Positions 48,653-60,959 of a stretch of DNA of 64,000 nt are shown piece by piece. The stretch spans positions 434,001-498,000 of the forward strand of contig NADL03000046.1 of assembly GCA_002205965.3 (NCBI GenBank), in the 5' to 3' direction. Source of the DNA: Kappaphycus alvarezii (taxonomy: Eukaryota; Rhodophyta; Florideophyceae; Gigartinales; Solieriaceae). The translations under genes were made by a program, and so were the position numbers. The notes beneath the pieces were generated by a model that was not told where the DNA came from, made no database searches, and saw only the letters and a list, made by a program, of their open reading frames with translations. How positions within the stretch are numbered: the stretch's first letter is position 1; each line of letters opens with the position of its first letter.

Positions 48653-50348
48653 ACTTTGATTAAACTTACAGTACTTTCCACACCCTCCCGGACCGTCGTG
48701 ATGGGCGTAGAAACTATCTTCAAGGGAAAGAGGGGTTCATTTACTGTAATGGAAATGTTGTCAAAAACCCGCTGAGAGGCTGCAAGGCAGTGTAATTTCA
48801 TTCCACTCACTGTACTGCTGTATTTGTTTGTCGAGGTTCTTCAAGCTCTGGATCCGCTGAGTCTCAAGATGTCGATCATCAGTCCCGCGTGTCCAGTGGA
48901 CACAGTATGTGTAATGTGCCATCGCAAATGGACAATAATCTCAAGAAACAATATCGTACGGCGTACTGTACGCTCTGTCTACCATGTGCCTCAAGTGGCC
49001 TGGCACTTACAGTTTTGCGCGGCTCCGTTGGTTGATATTCAATGATTAGGGCAGTAAATTAAATTCTAGATTCAACTTTCATTATGTATATATTAAACCT
49101 TAAATTTACGATATTGCTCGGTGGGTCGGTGAGAAGGATTCTGAGAGGTACAAGTGGACTTGGGGTTCCTGGTTCAACCATATCATTGCAGCTCTTTGGC
49201 TTGAACTGCTTGAATGATCACAATGCAATGGCGGGATTCGTTGTTGAAGCTGGAATAGGCAGCGGCCAGCTTGAAGCTGCCAAGAGCAATTTGCCATAGC
49301 CTTGTGCGGTTGGGCTATGGGCGGACGACTGATGGAGTGATGTAGAACCTGCATTGTAGGTTGACAACCACCGACACTTGGATTGTACCGAGGGGGTTTT
49401 TTCGAGAAGAATCTGCCAGCAGGAGGATAAATAGATTGTGTTTCTGGGATGCAATACGTTGTCAAGAACAAGTGTCTACCATTGATGGATACATGTACAA
49501 ATCGTTTGAAGGGTCCAAATATCTCTTAGAGCTAATCCCTTGCATCTGCTGACGACGTTAGGCACCTTGAGATCCTTACAGGAGGCTTTACGAATGGGTT
49601 AAAGTGCGAATTTTACGGCTTTGGTCAGAATGGATCATACAATATATCTATTAGGATGCCTTTCTTTTCACAAATAAATTTGATGGACACATTGCATTTA
49701 TGTAGGGGTGCATGTGGATGAAATATATACCCTTAATATCATGAAATTAAAGAAATATTAAATTAACACTGGACTCTCTCGAGATAGTGTGGCATTTTAT
49801 ATTCAAATTATTAGATAATGGAGATATCCCGTTGTAGATCCGAAATGTGAGTATCAAATGAAAAAAAAAAGATCATAGTACAGTATCGGACATTCCCGAA
49901 GCCGAGCGTAATGGGCCCGCGGTGACGCTCTGTCTTGAAATGACCCTCCAAATCGTTCTACCCACCAATATCCTAGAAATTCCAGTTTATTTCCGCACTT
50001 CAAGCTGCAGTTCACGTCGGGCGCGGTGAACGTCCCTTTTCACGCACATCCAAATCTTCCAATATAGAGCCCTTTCCGGCGATCCGCGGAGGCTGCCCGT
50101 CGTGTCACTTGTCACATATCCACAACTCAACACGGCTGGACTTAACCACCACTTCCCTCCACTCTACACTCATCCCCGTTCACCTCTTCTATATTTCACC
50201 TGTTGTCTTCCCCCCTCCACATTTTATCCCTCAATTTGAGTTCCCCTCTCAACCGTTCTTGTTCGTCACACCTACAAAACCGTGTCCACCGGCAACCAGT
50301 TGTTCGCTTCGCCTTTCTTCATCCTCTGGTCTCATTTTCAATCACAAC

Positions 50349-50610
50349 ATGTCAGAAAGAACCCTCGTCTGTTCGTTGGAAACCTTTCGTGGGGAACTAC
50401 CGATAAGTCTTTGCGTGAGGCCTTTGATGGCGACAACTCCGTCGTCGATGCCAAGGTCATCATCGACCGTTACAGTGGCCGCAGCAGAGGATTCGGCTTT
50501 GTTACTTTCACTTCTACCGAGGCCGCCCAATCGCCATGCAGAGGATGAATGGCGCCGAGGTGGATGGGCGTCCTGTCCGTGTGGACGTAGCGTCCTCGCA
50601 ACGCCGTTAA
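50349..50610 (+). CDS. Small single-RRM RNA-binding protein
   Basis: A compact RNA-binding protein of about 86 residues made of one RNA recognition motif. After MS and a one-base shift it reads RKNPRLFVGNLSWGTTDKSL (RNP2 is LFVGNL), VVDAKVIIDRYSGRSRGFGF and VTFTSTEAA (RNP1 is RGFGFVTF), then after a second shift IAMQRMNGAEVDGRPVRVDV before the stop at 50608-50610. The aromatic residues for RNA stacking are present in both RNP motifs. It resembles the RRM half of plant glycine-rich RNA-binding proteins or cyanobacterial Rbp proteins, but it lacks the glycine tail. The targets and the compartment are unknown. The C/T-rich leader is typical of well-expressed genes here. Confidence 0.85.
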
Positions 50611-52104
50611 GTGTCCATGGGCACTAATCACAGTTATCCATCCTGGTAACTGTGTATCCGGTGTGGTTTCCGTTGCTCTTCTAGCTGCGTCGTGAACCAT
50701 GCATGATGGGTTTGGCTATTTGGTTTCCTCGTTTGTTTTGTATCCGTCTTTGCAGCTAGACTGATATCAAGTTATACCATGTTGGTGTTGGAAATGTTGG
50801 GTTCATGCCTTGTTTCGTCGATCTTGTTGCTCTGTCCGCTGATCTTGCTGATGATGATGAATGATGATGGCCTTGTCCGTTGTTCCCTTTGTTGTTTGAG
50901 TTCCTGTCCCTTTATGGCTTACCTGAGCCGTTTTCTTCATTGCCTTCTTGCGTGTCAAGTAGGAGATGGGGAAAGCTTTGCTCCGCTCTGGTTGCCGTTC
51001 TTTTTCTTCCGAGTCATCTGTTGTTTCTTGTCTGTTGCTTGTCCTCGTCCAGTCTTTGACAGACTTGTCCGGCCCTGGTCGGCGAGTCAAATGACGCATT
51101 GGAAAGTGGGCCTTAGGCCTCGAAATTTCTTGGCTATTGACTCACGGCCCTCTGCGGCTGAGTTCGTTGCTTGATTTTACTGTCCTGTCCGAAGAAAGCT
51201 ACACTGTTCTGCAAATTGTCCATGATGTCTTCCTAGTTGTAGAGTGGATTCCCTCACAGGCTACTCTGTTTTAGAGTGCCGCTGTGGAGCGTTCTGCCGT
51301 GTAAGGATGTTATCGAGTTGTAGTAGAGCTGTAGTCTTGCGGCATTTCACTTTTACGCAACCTCGATGGCTCGAATGCGCAAGAGTACCTTTATGTAAAC
51401 TGGGAAAAAGAATCTTCTAGTATAGTTGCGACCATCGGTCTTTACTCTTTGGCGCCAATAATCTCCGGGTCTAATTTCCATCTTGCCAGTGAGACATCAA
51501 CCGCCCTGGCTGTAGACTTTCTTGCCGTGATGAATTTCTTCGCCTCAAAATCGCTAATGCAAACAGCAGTCGTTTCTTGCATCTGATTTCCTTTGAAGGT
51601 ATGTACCCATCGCTTGAGCCGAAAATTACGTCTAGGTTTTTACACATCAGTGGGGCGCAGTCTGTAACGGTGAGATTGCCGTAGAAATGAAAATCCTCTT
51701 ACCGTAGTTTCGAAGGCCAGTGAGAATGCAGAGATTTGCTCAGCCAAAGAAGAACAGAGGCTCGAGGTGGAATTCACGAAGAAATGGGATTTGTTCATAT
51801 ACATGACATGGATCAAGACTCAAGTTTCCATTTATATGTAGGACATCTACAGGAACATCTGCATGGCACTGAGTCTAAGCCCAAGGGGGGCACTGTTGAA
51901 ACTCACGCGACCCCTAGCTCATGAACCATCAGTTCAACTTCTGCAGCAAATCTTTCGACTGGTGGCTCCTGAAGTTCTTAGGTCCTTCGAAACCAACTGC
52001 CCATTCCATCTTGCCACCCAAGAGCGTTTCAAAAAATAGCGTAGGTTTCGCATCTGAACGTATCCATGTTGCCGCTCACAAGGATGCAAGTTGTGTAAAC
52101 CGGA
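50611..52104. other. Intergenic, 3' regions of the RRM gene and PrmC
   Basis: No gene is supported. The minus frame 50803-51099 is low in complexity. A GGGGGG tract followed by TGTTGAAAC near 51886-51899 recalls a polypurine tract and LTR start but has no partner. Confidence 0.35.
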
Positions 52105-53067
52105 TCAGCCACCTCTCACTACCTGTAACTGAACAAATCTGGGCGTTCCGCAGAAATCACGCAAGTACTGCACAAACTTCAACCCTTCCCATATCTGCCG
52201 TTCCATCACTTTCGGATGGCTCTCATCCACCTCCATCCATACACTTCCCCTGTAACAACAAAAGAACTCGCCTCAGTTAACACTTCTTGAATGACATCCA
52301 TACCGTCTTCTCCCCACATAAAGCAGCTTCATCCTCGTGATCTCTAACTTCTACTTGCAACCCTTCCATTTCCCTTCTGGAATGTATGGAGGGTTTGACA
52401 CTAACACGTCAAACTTTGTCCCGAATCGACATCCGTTACTGTTCCTTGGACAATGCGACAGCGGTCCTCGAAGCCTAGAAGTCTGGCATTTTCCTTGCCA
52501 GTCGCAGGCCGTGGCGGAAGGATCAAGTCCGACGCCGGTCCATCCAGGACGCGCATGCAACAGGGCGAGAATAATGGCACCAGAGCCCACACCTACGTCA
52601 AGGATATTTGCTGTAGAAGGAAGGGATGGATCTTCAAGGACGAATTCAACGAGTTGTTCGGTCTCGGGGCGTGGAATTAGAACCGGAGGTCGTAGTTTTA
52701 GGTTGATATGATGGAAATCCCAGTTGCCGACGAGATACTGGACTGGGGTGCGGAGGTTTTGCCGTTGATTGCACAGGTAAAGGAAGTGGGCAAGTTGATC
52801 AGGAGGAGGTGATGGGGAAGGAGGGTAGGGCTGTTGTGGATTTGGAGTGGTGACAAACGCTGCTTGGGCCAGGTAACGGGCAGAGAGGGAGGGTTCTGGC
52901 GTGTTTGTAGCGGTAAAGATTTGTGTAGCTTGTTGAATGGCGCTCAGAATGGTGGGGGACGAGAGAAGGCCAGCCCACGGTGAGGGTGGAGATGACGGGC
53001 GTTGCGACGGGGGAGGGGTGAGGGAGGAGAGACGGCGGATTGGCAGCTGTCGAGGATGTAGCCGCAT
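52105..53067 (-). CDS. PrmC/HemK release-factor glutamine N5-methyltransferase, organellar
   Basis: This enzyme uses S-adenosylmethionine to methylate the glutamine of the GGQ motif in class 1 release factors. A copy with an N-terminal leader should serve plastid or mitochondrial termination. The ATG at 53067 gives MRLHPRQLPIRRLSSL, a basic Ser-rich presequence. Then come PVQYLVGNWDFHHINLKLRP and VLIPRPETEQLVEFV, NILDVGVGSGAIILALLHAR (SAM-binding motif I), KENARLLGFEDRCRIVQG, FDVLVSNPPYIP (the catalytic NPPY, 52384-52395), VRDHEDEAALCG, DGMDVIQEVLTEASSF, VWMEVDESHPKV, and a stop at 52105. All hallmark motifs of the family are in order. Four or more frame shifts occur (two around the SAM domain, two after NPPY). 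The choice between plastid and mitochondrion is open. Confidence 0.9.
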
Positions 53068-53414
53068 GCCCTTGCAGCAGGAGGGGATGAAGAAAGCAGA
53101 GACTGCCCATTGCACTTCACGCGTGAAAGGGAGAGAATCAACGAACAAATTACAAGAGTGGTTCAGTTACATTGGGTACCACCATATAGTGCTACCCCGT
53201 ACAAGTACCTTTGTCTGGCACTATACGGAAAAGAGCACTAAAGAGTTCATAAATGTTGACAGTTGTCAATGAAAGCATTCTGTTTTAAGTAGTTACAGTA
53301 TACATTGCAAATCGCGCCAATTTTGTGCCAAGCGATTCTAGGGTAGCACTATACATTAGGTGGCACCATTCAACTACGCACTATATCGTGACCCACCTGT
53401 ATTGGATAGTTACT
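53068..53414. other. Upstream region of PrmC
   Basis: Repeated short phrases of the type GGTACCACCATATAGTGCTAC and GGTGGCACCATTCAACTACGC occur near 53176-53196 and 53360-53382, but without regular order. No gene is seen. Confidence 0.35.
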
Positions 53415-53483
53415 GTACAATAATACACGTTGCACAATAATACAACGTTGCACAATAATACACGTTGTACAATAATACACGTA
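53415..53483. repeat. 17-18 base tandem repeat, four copies
   Basis: The unit is close to GTACAATAATACACGTT, with copies that vary between GTACAAT and GCACAAT starts and one extra A. It runs directly into a pentamer cluster. Confidence 0.85.
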
Positions 53484-53521
53484 CAGCACAGTACAGCTTA
53501 GTACCGTACTGTAAATACAGT
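53484..53521. repeat. Pentamer cluster
   Basis: ACAGCACAGTACAGCTTAGTACCGTACTGTA, degenerate GTACA/TGTAC units. Confidence 0.65.
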
Positions 53522-55971
53522 AATTGTTGGAATAAAGGACAAACACACAGTGGCACGTGTCCCTTCCAACCGATATTTTACGTACCTCGCAGCCCACTGT
53601 ACAGTAGAAACGAGATACAGCAATCAGAGCACGTAGAGCAAGCTAGAGGGCAAGACAAGAAAGATAAGTAAACGGTTACCCTTGAAGAAAAAATAGCAAA
53701 CGGACGATGATGATCAATAGGGTACCGCATTCCAGGCATGACGACATAATAATCAGCACCGCGGAGCGCCGAGTTTCCGTAGACGTACACCCTTCTCCAG
53801 ACCTATTCTTATTCCTTTTCTCGTGCAAAAGTTTAGTCCTACTTGGAAGTAGCAACGAGAAGTAGGCGTTTCAGACATTCTTTCACCTCAACGGAGCATA
53901 GTTTGAGAGGTATTGCAAACATTTGCGCACGAGAGATCAATGACTTGGGAGGCGAAGAACCCCGCACTTGATGCAATTATTGGTGGCTAGATTTTGTAGT
54001 CTCTGCGAGAAAACATTCATTACAGTATCCAGCAAGTTATCCTGGAGGTTAGAAAGGATTTTCTATACCGTTCCTCAGTAGGCCTTCCGCGATTGACGGA
54101 GGGAGCACTGATAGCGATGATTTCATTTCACCCTGGGAGTCGGAACGCGAAATTTTGTCTGCATAATTCTCGTTGGAGTAGGGCGATAATGATAGTGGGT
54201 CAGATACAGTGTAAGGGTGAGTTCTGGCTACTTTGAATACAGGGATATGGAAGCCAGATTTGAAGGAACTTCAATGTTGGAAAAAATCTGGGGAAGGCAA
54301 AGAGGCACACCGGGCCGCTCTTCTAGCTCAAAAGCTCAAATATTTTAAAAATAGGCCAAAGGACTCTGTTGAAGGAATATAAGGACATGGACGTGATAGT
54401 ATGGTTATTCATGCTCTCGAGCCATCTAACGTTATGGTCGTACCATTCTTTGAGTTCTCCGACTATAATCTGATACATTCAAGGACTATGTATTACTTTC
54501 AGGCAAAATTAAATCATTAAAAACTAAATCAACTACCTGTTTGAATAAAGGACCTTCAAGATCTTCATTCCTCCCAGTCGTTTGCAGGGTTGACTAGGAC
54601 GAAGAAGGATAGGATTACCCGCTTCTGTGCCAACTAACATCAGCTTAACATAGTGATAAAGCTAGAATACTGGTCGCTACCCAGGATGGAATATACTTGA
54701 CAAGTCATTGGTTGAAAATGCCTTCACGGCGCTGTATGTGTATACTGAGCATTAACAAGTGCGAGTGTCAGATTGTAGTGCAATTGGCACTCACACTGCA
54801 CTGCCATCGGCAGAGCTGATTTTGGTGATCGTTTTTTGATCTGATTCACTGCTAATCACAGCCACTGTATTGTACACAAGGGTGATTTCTTTTGTCGCCC
54901 ACTATTACTTTTGGTACTGTATACCCACCCGATGGGGCTTGAGTGCTTGCAATCTGGACCAATCGGCCCCCAAATTGGACCTGATATTTTCGCAGGTGAA
55001 AGGTAACTATTGGGCCAAGTGTCGAATTACTTATCTCTAACTTGATCTCCCTAACTTGGCTGACCCTAACTTCACTCACCCCGCCGTCGTAGATAACACT
55101 AACCTAGTTAACTAGTATTTATACCTACCTGGCCACTAGGGCCCCAGATTAAACAGCCACCCCGGTGTTGGCTCTGAACTTGACTCCCAACTTCCGCCTT
55201 TGCAGAAAACTTACCAACGGCAACTTTGGCTATAGCCACGTTTATCCGCCCGGGTCCCCTTTCTATTTCCCCTCCCTATCCAATATTACAATACCCCTTT
55301 TGTTGTTTGTTTGTCATATTTACTCACGCTTGGCGCCCCGGGCTCCGGCGTCTATATACAAATAGGAACTTCAAGGTCGTCGCTGGTGACAACGTCCCTA
55401 TCTCCAAAGGAGATATTCAGCACAGCTGACCCACTACTACCTCTTCTTTGTCCAGTGTTACATCCCTGGTTTATAAGATTCTTTGGAATCGATCCTTATC
55501 AAGGTTCTAGCATTCCGCGGACCACGGCCCGGCCTTACAACCCGGAGGACAAGTATACTGTCCAGCCGTCCAAGAAAGCCTCCAACCATATTTCTACTCG
55601 CCGTCGTGGAGCTGTGCTACTGCATCACAGGGTGTTTAAAAGAAAGAGGGACGGCGAGCACCCTGTGGATCTTGGTGTGTGTGTTGGGTTTCTCATTGTC
55701 TGACGGTGTTCCGTTCCTAGACGGAAGAACTGTGCACCGCGCATTGCACAACACAAATCTGATCTCCCAACCTAGAACTTACTGGATCAACTCCGAAGTC
55801 GAAGAAAGTTCTCAATAGTCTCACCTCTGGTAACTCTACTTCCAAGTGAGAGCCTCCTTCTTTCATCGTTTGAGGATTAAAGACGCCCCTTTATCAACCG
55901 TTGTTAATTTCTCGGTTCCTAGTGGTCAAGCCGCCAGCGGCAGATAAGTAATATTTGTACTACGAACTGTA
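53522..55971. other. Region before the retrotransposon gag, 5' LTR not resolved
   Basis: No gene is supported. The 5' LTR and primer-binding site of the following Ty3/gypsy element should lie within about the last kilobase, but no matching 3' copy is present in the window, so the borders cannot be set. A CTGGTAACTCTACTTCC phrase near 55826 vaguely recalls a tRNA-complementary site. Confidence 0.35.
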
Positions 55972-58055
55972 ATGTCTTCCGTTGGATCTAGTCGCCCTCG
56001 TACGCGAGCGGACAATGCACCAAAAGGTGTAACTTCCTCAACAGTACCCCGTACGCAGACTCGTTCCAGGTCTGTGACCGGAGACATACCATCGGTCACG
56101 GAAGCACCCCCACAGGAGATTGACTCCCGCTGCCTGTAGCATTATGCTTCCCTCCGGAGGAGATTTGCACATTGGTGCGCACGGGATTGAACCCGTTAAA
56201 GGAGAGATAACTGCAATTCGGGAATCTCTGAAGACAAGTGAAGTCCGATTTGATGTTGACTTTCGTCAGCAAGGGCTCGTCTAAACAGCATTAGTGACTT
56301 AAAGGCTGTTGTAGGAACCCTGCGGGATGAGGTTGCCACTTTGAGGCAGGATGTTAACCGTCTGCTGGAAGACCTAGCCGTCGAAAAAGCTACGGGTATA
56401 GAAAGAGCCGAACGTATCAGCACCCGTCTAAGTCGTCTCGAGTCTGGGCTGTACCGGGTACCCAAACCCTCGATCTTCACCCGGACCAGGGTTCTCGGTA
56501 TTACCGATGTTGAAGGACCTCGTACTAATGACGACGAAGATGATGATAAGGATGGAGATCAACGACGTCGTGACCGTTCGCAACGAGGAAGAAAAGCAAA
56601 GTCCTTAAACAAGAACAGGGTCAAGAAGAACAATAGGAACTTAATAAGGAATCGTCGTCTGAATCTTGCTCGCTCGACGGAATTGGAGAAGATGATTCTG
56701 AAGATGCGTCTACGGATTCAGATTCGGACCTCTCTCTGATGAGAACTGGACGTCCGAAAGGAAGATATGAGAAGGCCGGGTCGCGAAGAAGTCCAAGAAC
56801 CGCTCGTATCGAACAAATCCAAACTGTATCGGCAACCTCTGGTAGATCCACCAGGACACGAATTGGCCTTCGGGAAGAACCCGGCCCTGGTGGGTAGGTC
56901 TCGAAGAGTTACAGCCAACAAACCATTTGTACCGTAGGCTGCTATCCTATCGTACTTACCGCTTGAAGCGAACTTCCCAGTCACTTAATTCCTCTCAGAC
57001 AGGGAAAGCTCGGACGAAAGCCAGACGCATTGCGCAAAAGATTAAGAGGAAGATTTTTTCTCTGGTGAAGACCCTATCATGGTGTTGGCTTTCCTGGCAC
57101 TGATGGTTAGGGAGTTCAACCTCCAGGGCATGACAGAATCTCAAGCCTTTCGGGTTCTCCCGACTTCTTAACCGGAATTGCAGAAAGGCAATTTCGCTCT
57201 GTCGCCGAAACAACTTCTCCGGAGCAGGGAGGTATCACGAGCTGGCCGGAGGCAGTCCAGTGGATGCTTCGATCCTTCGCCACTGACGATGCCATACAAA
57301 TGTGGTACTCGCTATGCGAGATGTTCAGCAGCTACCCAACGAAGGCGAACGTGACTACTATTTGCGCCTTTCTGACGCCAGCAGCCGTTGGTAACGTTCA
57401 TGACGCCCAAGAGCTTATTACGATGTACATCGACGGCCTGGACCGCCGAATCAAGGGAGTTGTCAGCCATTACGACGCCAAATAAGGCAGCTACCTTCAT
57501 AGTCGAGTACGCCGAGATTCAAGGCATCTCCGTCAGAGCTCGCTCTCAAGCGCTCCGAAAGGTCTCTATCGAGTCCCGTCCGGTCAAACCTAGTACCAAA
57601 TTACGGCTTCTCGGCGGATACGAAGTCCCCGTCAAAGACACGGACTGTTGCCCTGTTAGATTCTCCGTCCGCATCTCAAAATTCAACGATCGAGTATGAT
57701 GCCGATGGAAATGACTACGAGGCTCACATACTTGACCAAGCTGGTGCTTCGGATATTCCAACTTGTACGACGGAGGAAGGACTACTTCAATATCCAAAGA
57801 GCCTCTTATGATCCTCTCTCCTAGTCTAGGATCGAGGAAAACCCCTGCACCGCGAAGCCATACGCAGACCGCCACACAAACTTCAACCGCCAGGTTGGGA
57901 GGGCTAACTTCGGCGCCATCACCGTCACGACGTACGAAAGAACAGCAGATAAGTCGCCATAACCTCATATGCCACACATGCTATGGCCGGGGACATATTT
58001 CCCCAGAATGCACTTACCCTTGCGGGAACTTCCGTCGTATTACGGAGCTATGAAG
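55972..58055 (+). pseudogene. gag: gag of the Ty3/gypsy element
   Basis: The ATG at 55972 begins MSSVGSSRPRTRADNAPKG, hydrophilic. A coiled-coil-like stretch near 56320-56450 (LRQDVNRLLEDLAVEKATGI) and an acidic/basic low-complexity segment follow. The conserved capsid-like part is near 57264-57485 (DDAIQMWYSLCEMFSSYPTK). A CCHC zinc knuckle, CHTCYGRGHISPEC (C-x2-C-x4-H-x4-C), spans 57970-58011; it binds RNA. Several stops and shifts break the frame, especially between 56140 and 56330 and around 56750-57260. Confidence 0.75.
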
Positions 58056-58262
58056 CTTTGACCCCTCGATAGAAGGCCATGGTACCGCAGACAAGCTATA
58101 ACCGCGTCGCCCGGATGTTGAATCGGAAGCCCAGCATCCCACTACGGAATCTAGAGATGTCGCTAAACCCCATGCTTCGGCGACGCCGATAGGTTTCATA
58201 CCACCGGTTCCATCCCGGCTGTCCCAGATAACCTTTCAAAAAAAGAGTAAAGGGAGCCTCCA

Positions 58263-59400
58263 TTGGGAAGAGATTTTCACCTTGGACACAGTTGCAAACC
58301 AATCTGGGCCCCACGGTCCCGATCCCTTACTCACAGAATTGGTAGTACTTCATATACCGCCCGGATCCGAAATGCAGCGGTTGGGAATCCCAAAAATTGT
58401 AAGTTCCGCTGGTCAGATCACCTCTTCAAACTTGGGCGTCCATGGAGAAAGGTTAGGAGCATGAAGCACCCAGACAGAGTCATGGTCATGGCTCGACGCA
58501 ATTACAAGTTGTATGCTGATATCGTCCGACCAGGACTCATGCATCGGACGCTTGCGGTTTTGGACACGGAAGCAGGCCCTAACTTCGTCCGAAGCTCGAA
58601 CTCCCACCGGAAGCGATGAAGCGTCTATCTTATGGCCCGCTCCCGGACATCTGTTGCAAATAAAATCCGTTGAGAACACTCGGGACCATTAAGTTACCCA
58701 TCCGGTTGGGAAGATATCTTGCTCTGGTCACGTTCATCGTATGTGAGAAGCTTGCCGCACCAGTAATCTTAGGACAGATTTCTTCGACCGTTTTGTGGAA
58801 TCCTTCGTCCCCAGGAGAAGCCGTTGAGCTCGAAGGAGTAATTACGGTTCCAATAGTACGAAGGCCTTTAAAAATGGCACCAAGTAAGAGACCGCTACTA
58901 ACGGAATTGGAACCACTCTTGAAGGACGCGAACGGCATCGCCCAACACTAGGATGTCTACCCGGGTTACTATTCAAAATCCAAAGTCAATCATTTGTACC
59001 GGTGACAACAGACCGCCACGGCCTGATAGTTGTAACCTGACTCAAGTCTTACAACAAACTCGGATTGGCAGCTGCCAATGGTATTGCACAAGTGGAAGCC
59101 GGGGTCCCATTTCGGTTGTTGATCGCGAACTTCACCAAATCCCCTATAACTCTCCATCGGTTGCAAATTGTTGCTCAAGCATTACCTCATCCATCAATAA
59201 CAGTACCAAGCCAGCTAAGCTTCGGAGAGGTACTCGGTATCACCGAAGAAAATTCCCCAGAGTATAGTCCTGCACCAATGCCTGGTGGACACCAGCGCCC
59301 TGTGCTTAAAGAAAACGAACACAAAACTCTGAATGGAGAAGCTTTAACACCAGAAGGTCTAAAAAAGCAGTGGAAGACCTCGACTGGAGCCATATAGATC
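58263..59400 (+). pseudogene. pol: Protease region of pol
   Basis: The active-site segment reads LAVLDTEAGPNFVRSS at about 58551-58598, where DTGAGPN would be expected; Gly is replaced by Glu at 58569-58571. The second half reads TIKLPIRLGRYLALVTFIVC and EKLAAPVILG, ending the retropepsin fold. After a linker comes LAAANGIAQVEAGVPFRLLI with ANFTKSPITLHRLQIVAQAL, a segment often found between protease and RT in these elements. Confidence 0.7.
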
Positions 59401-60150
59401 CAACGCTGGCCAGTAGATTCAAAGAAATGCTGAACAAGTACTCGAGTATGTGGGATGGTTCGCTGGGAGCAATCAATACTGTTGAACACCACATCGAATT
59501 AATTCCGGGACTCGCCCTATCGCTCAACCGCCTTACCGGGCTGGACCCAAGGCAAGGGAATTAGAAGCAACCGAGGTACAGAGAATGTTAGAGGCAGGCG
59601 TAATTGAGCCCGCACAGTCATCATGGGCTGCACCGGTGGTGTAATTCCTAAGCCCGATGGACGGTTTTGCGTGATTATAGAAAACTGAACGCCGTAACAG
59701 TGAAGGACACTTACCCCTTACCAAGGATGGATGAATGCATTGACTCCTTGGGAGATGCATCAGTATTCACTACCCTTGATTGCAACTCTGGTTACTGGCA
59801 AGTTCAAGTGGCGAAAGAGGACAGAGACAAGACCGCCTTTCGTATGCCACGCAGGATTATATCGCTATAGGCGAATGCCATTCGGATTATGCAACGCACC
59901 TGCTACCTTTCAGCGCACCCTCGACATTCTTCTTTCATCATACGATGGCGCTCCTGTCTCGTGTACCTTGACGATGTCATCATTTTCTCCAAAAACATGG
60001 AGGAGCACATCGACCATGTCGAAGAAATTCTGCTGGTGTTGCAACATGCTGGTGTATCCCTCAAGTTAAGGAAATGTACATTTGGGTATAAGGTCAAATA
60101 CCTAGGAACATCATCAAGCCAGGAAGACTGGAAATAGATTCTACCAGAGT
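59401..60150 (+). pseudogene. pol: Reverse transcriptase region of pol
   Basis: RT motifs in order: NTVEHHIELIPGLALSLNRL, QRMLEAGVIEPAQSSWAAPV, DYRKLNAVTVKDTYPLPRMD, SVFTTLDCNSGYWQVQVAKE (first catalytic Asp), MPFGLCNAPATFQRTLDILL, and the catalytic YLDD at 59964-59975 followed by VIIFSKNMEEHIDHVEEILL. The polymerase aspartates are intact, but shifts occur near 59560, 59640, 59850 and 59955. Confidence 0.88.
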
Positions 60151-60760
60151 AGCCGCACTCCGGCAGGACGAAGCACCCGACAACGCTTACTGAGCTTCGG
60201 ATTTTCGGTCTTTGTAATGTATACCGCCGATTTATCAAGACTTTTCCAGCATCGCGCACCACTTAAAAGCTTTTGCGAAAAGGTATGCCAACCAAGATAG
60301 AACCATTTGGTGCTACCGAAGAAGTCGCTTTCCGGACTCTTATCGCCAAATTTTGTCACCCAAGGTATTGGCTTTGCCAAAGCGGACTCCCTTATTCAAT
60401 AGACACGGACGCTAGTCAATATCAAGTAGGAGTCGCCCTCTTCCAAATACCCAACGGGGGAACGAAACCCATTGGATTCTTCTCTAGATCACTCAAGGAA
60501 GCCGAGACACGTTATCCTGTCACAGAAAAAGAATGCCTGGCCGTGGTTTGGGCGTTAACGACATTGCGACCCTACCTAAGGGGGAAATTCACCATCCATA
60601 CGATCATTCCTCACTGAGGTGGTTAATGAATGTCACTGATCCATCGGGTCGACTTATGCGCTGGAAGCTCCGAATTTCGGAATTCGATTTGAAGTTATGT
60701 ATAAAAAGGGAAAAGCAAATACACAAGCAGATGCATTGTCAAGACTTAGTACCATCGGTG
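60151..60760 (+). pseudogene. pol: RNase H region of pol
   Basis: The domain reads SIDTDASQYQVGVALFQIPN, PIGFFSRSLKEAETRYPVTE and KECLAVVWALTTLRPYLRGK, then SSLRWLMNV and KANTQADALSRL. This is the tethered RNase H of Ty3/gypsy elements, which removes the RNA strand. It is the best-preserved stretch, open from 60273 to about 60617. Confidence 0.85.
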
Positions 60761-60959
60761 AAACTGTTGGAGATTTCGACGAGGAAGTACCGTGCTTTCT
60801 TGCAGAGGACTCCTCCGCTCTTGAGGAGGGGAGGCTGGGCTCGTCCGCAAAAATCGAATCGAAATACGACAATAAGGCGGCAGTTCACAGAGTTTGATGA
60901 AATCGAGATTTATTTTGACACTGCAGATCAAGTACTATCCATTCAAAACGGAAGTGAAG

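Larger units (their letters stand above)
47816..50348. other. Intergenic with pentamers, then C-rich leader of the RRM gene
   Basis: Pentamer clusters lie at 47983-48005, 48577-48600, about 48635-48652 and 48957-48972. Frames at 49084-49552 on both strands show no family motif. From about 50110 to 50340 the plus strand is C/T-rich, as expected for the leader of the gene at 50349. Confidence 0.4.

Noticed and set aside
51886-51899. Polypurine tract and LTR start of a copia-type element
   Set aside because: No second LTR, no pol motifs around it, and short G-runs are common here.
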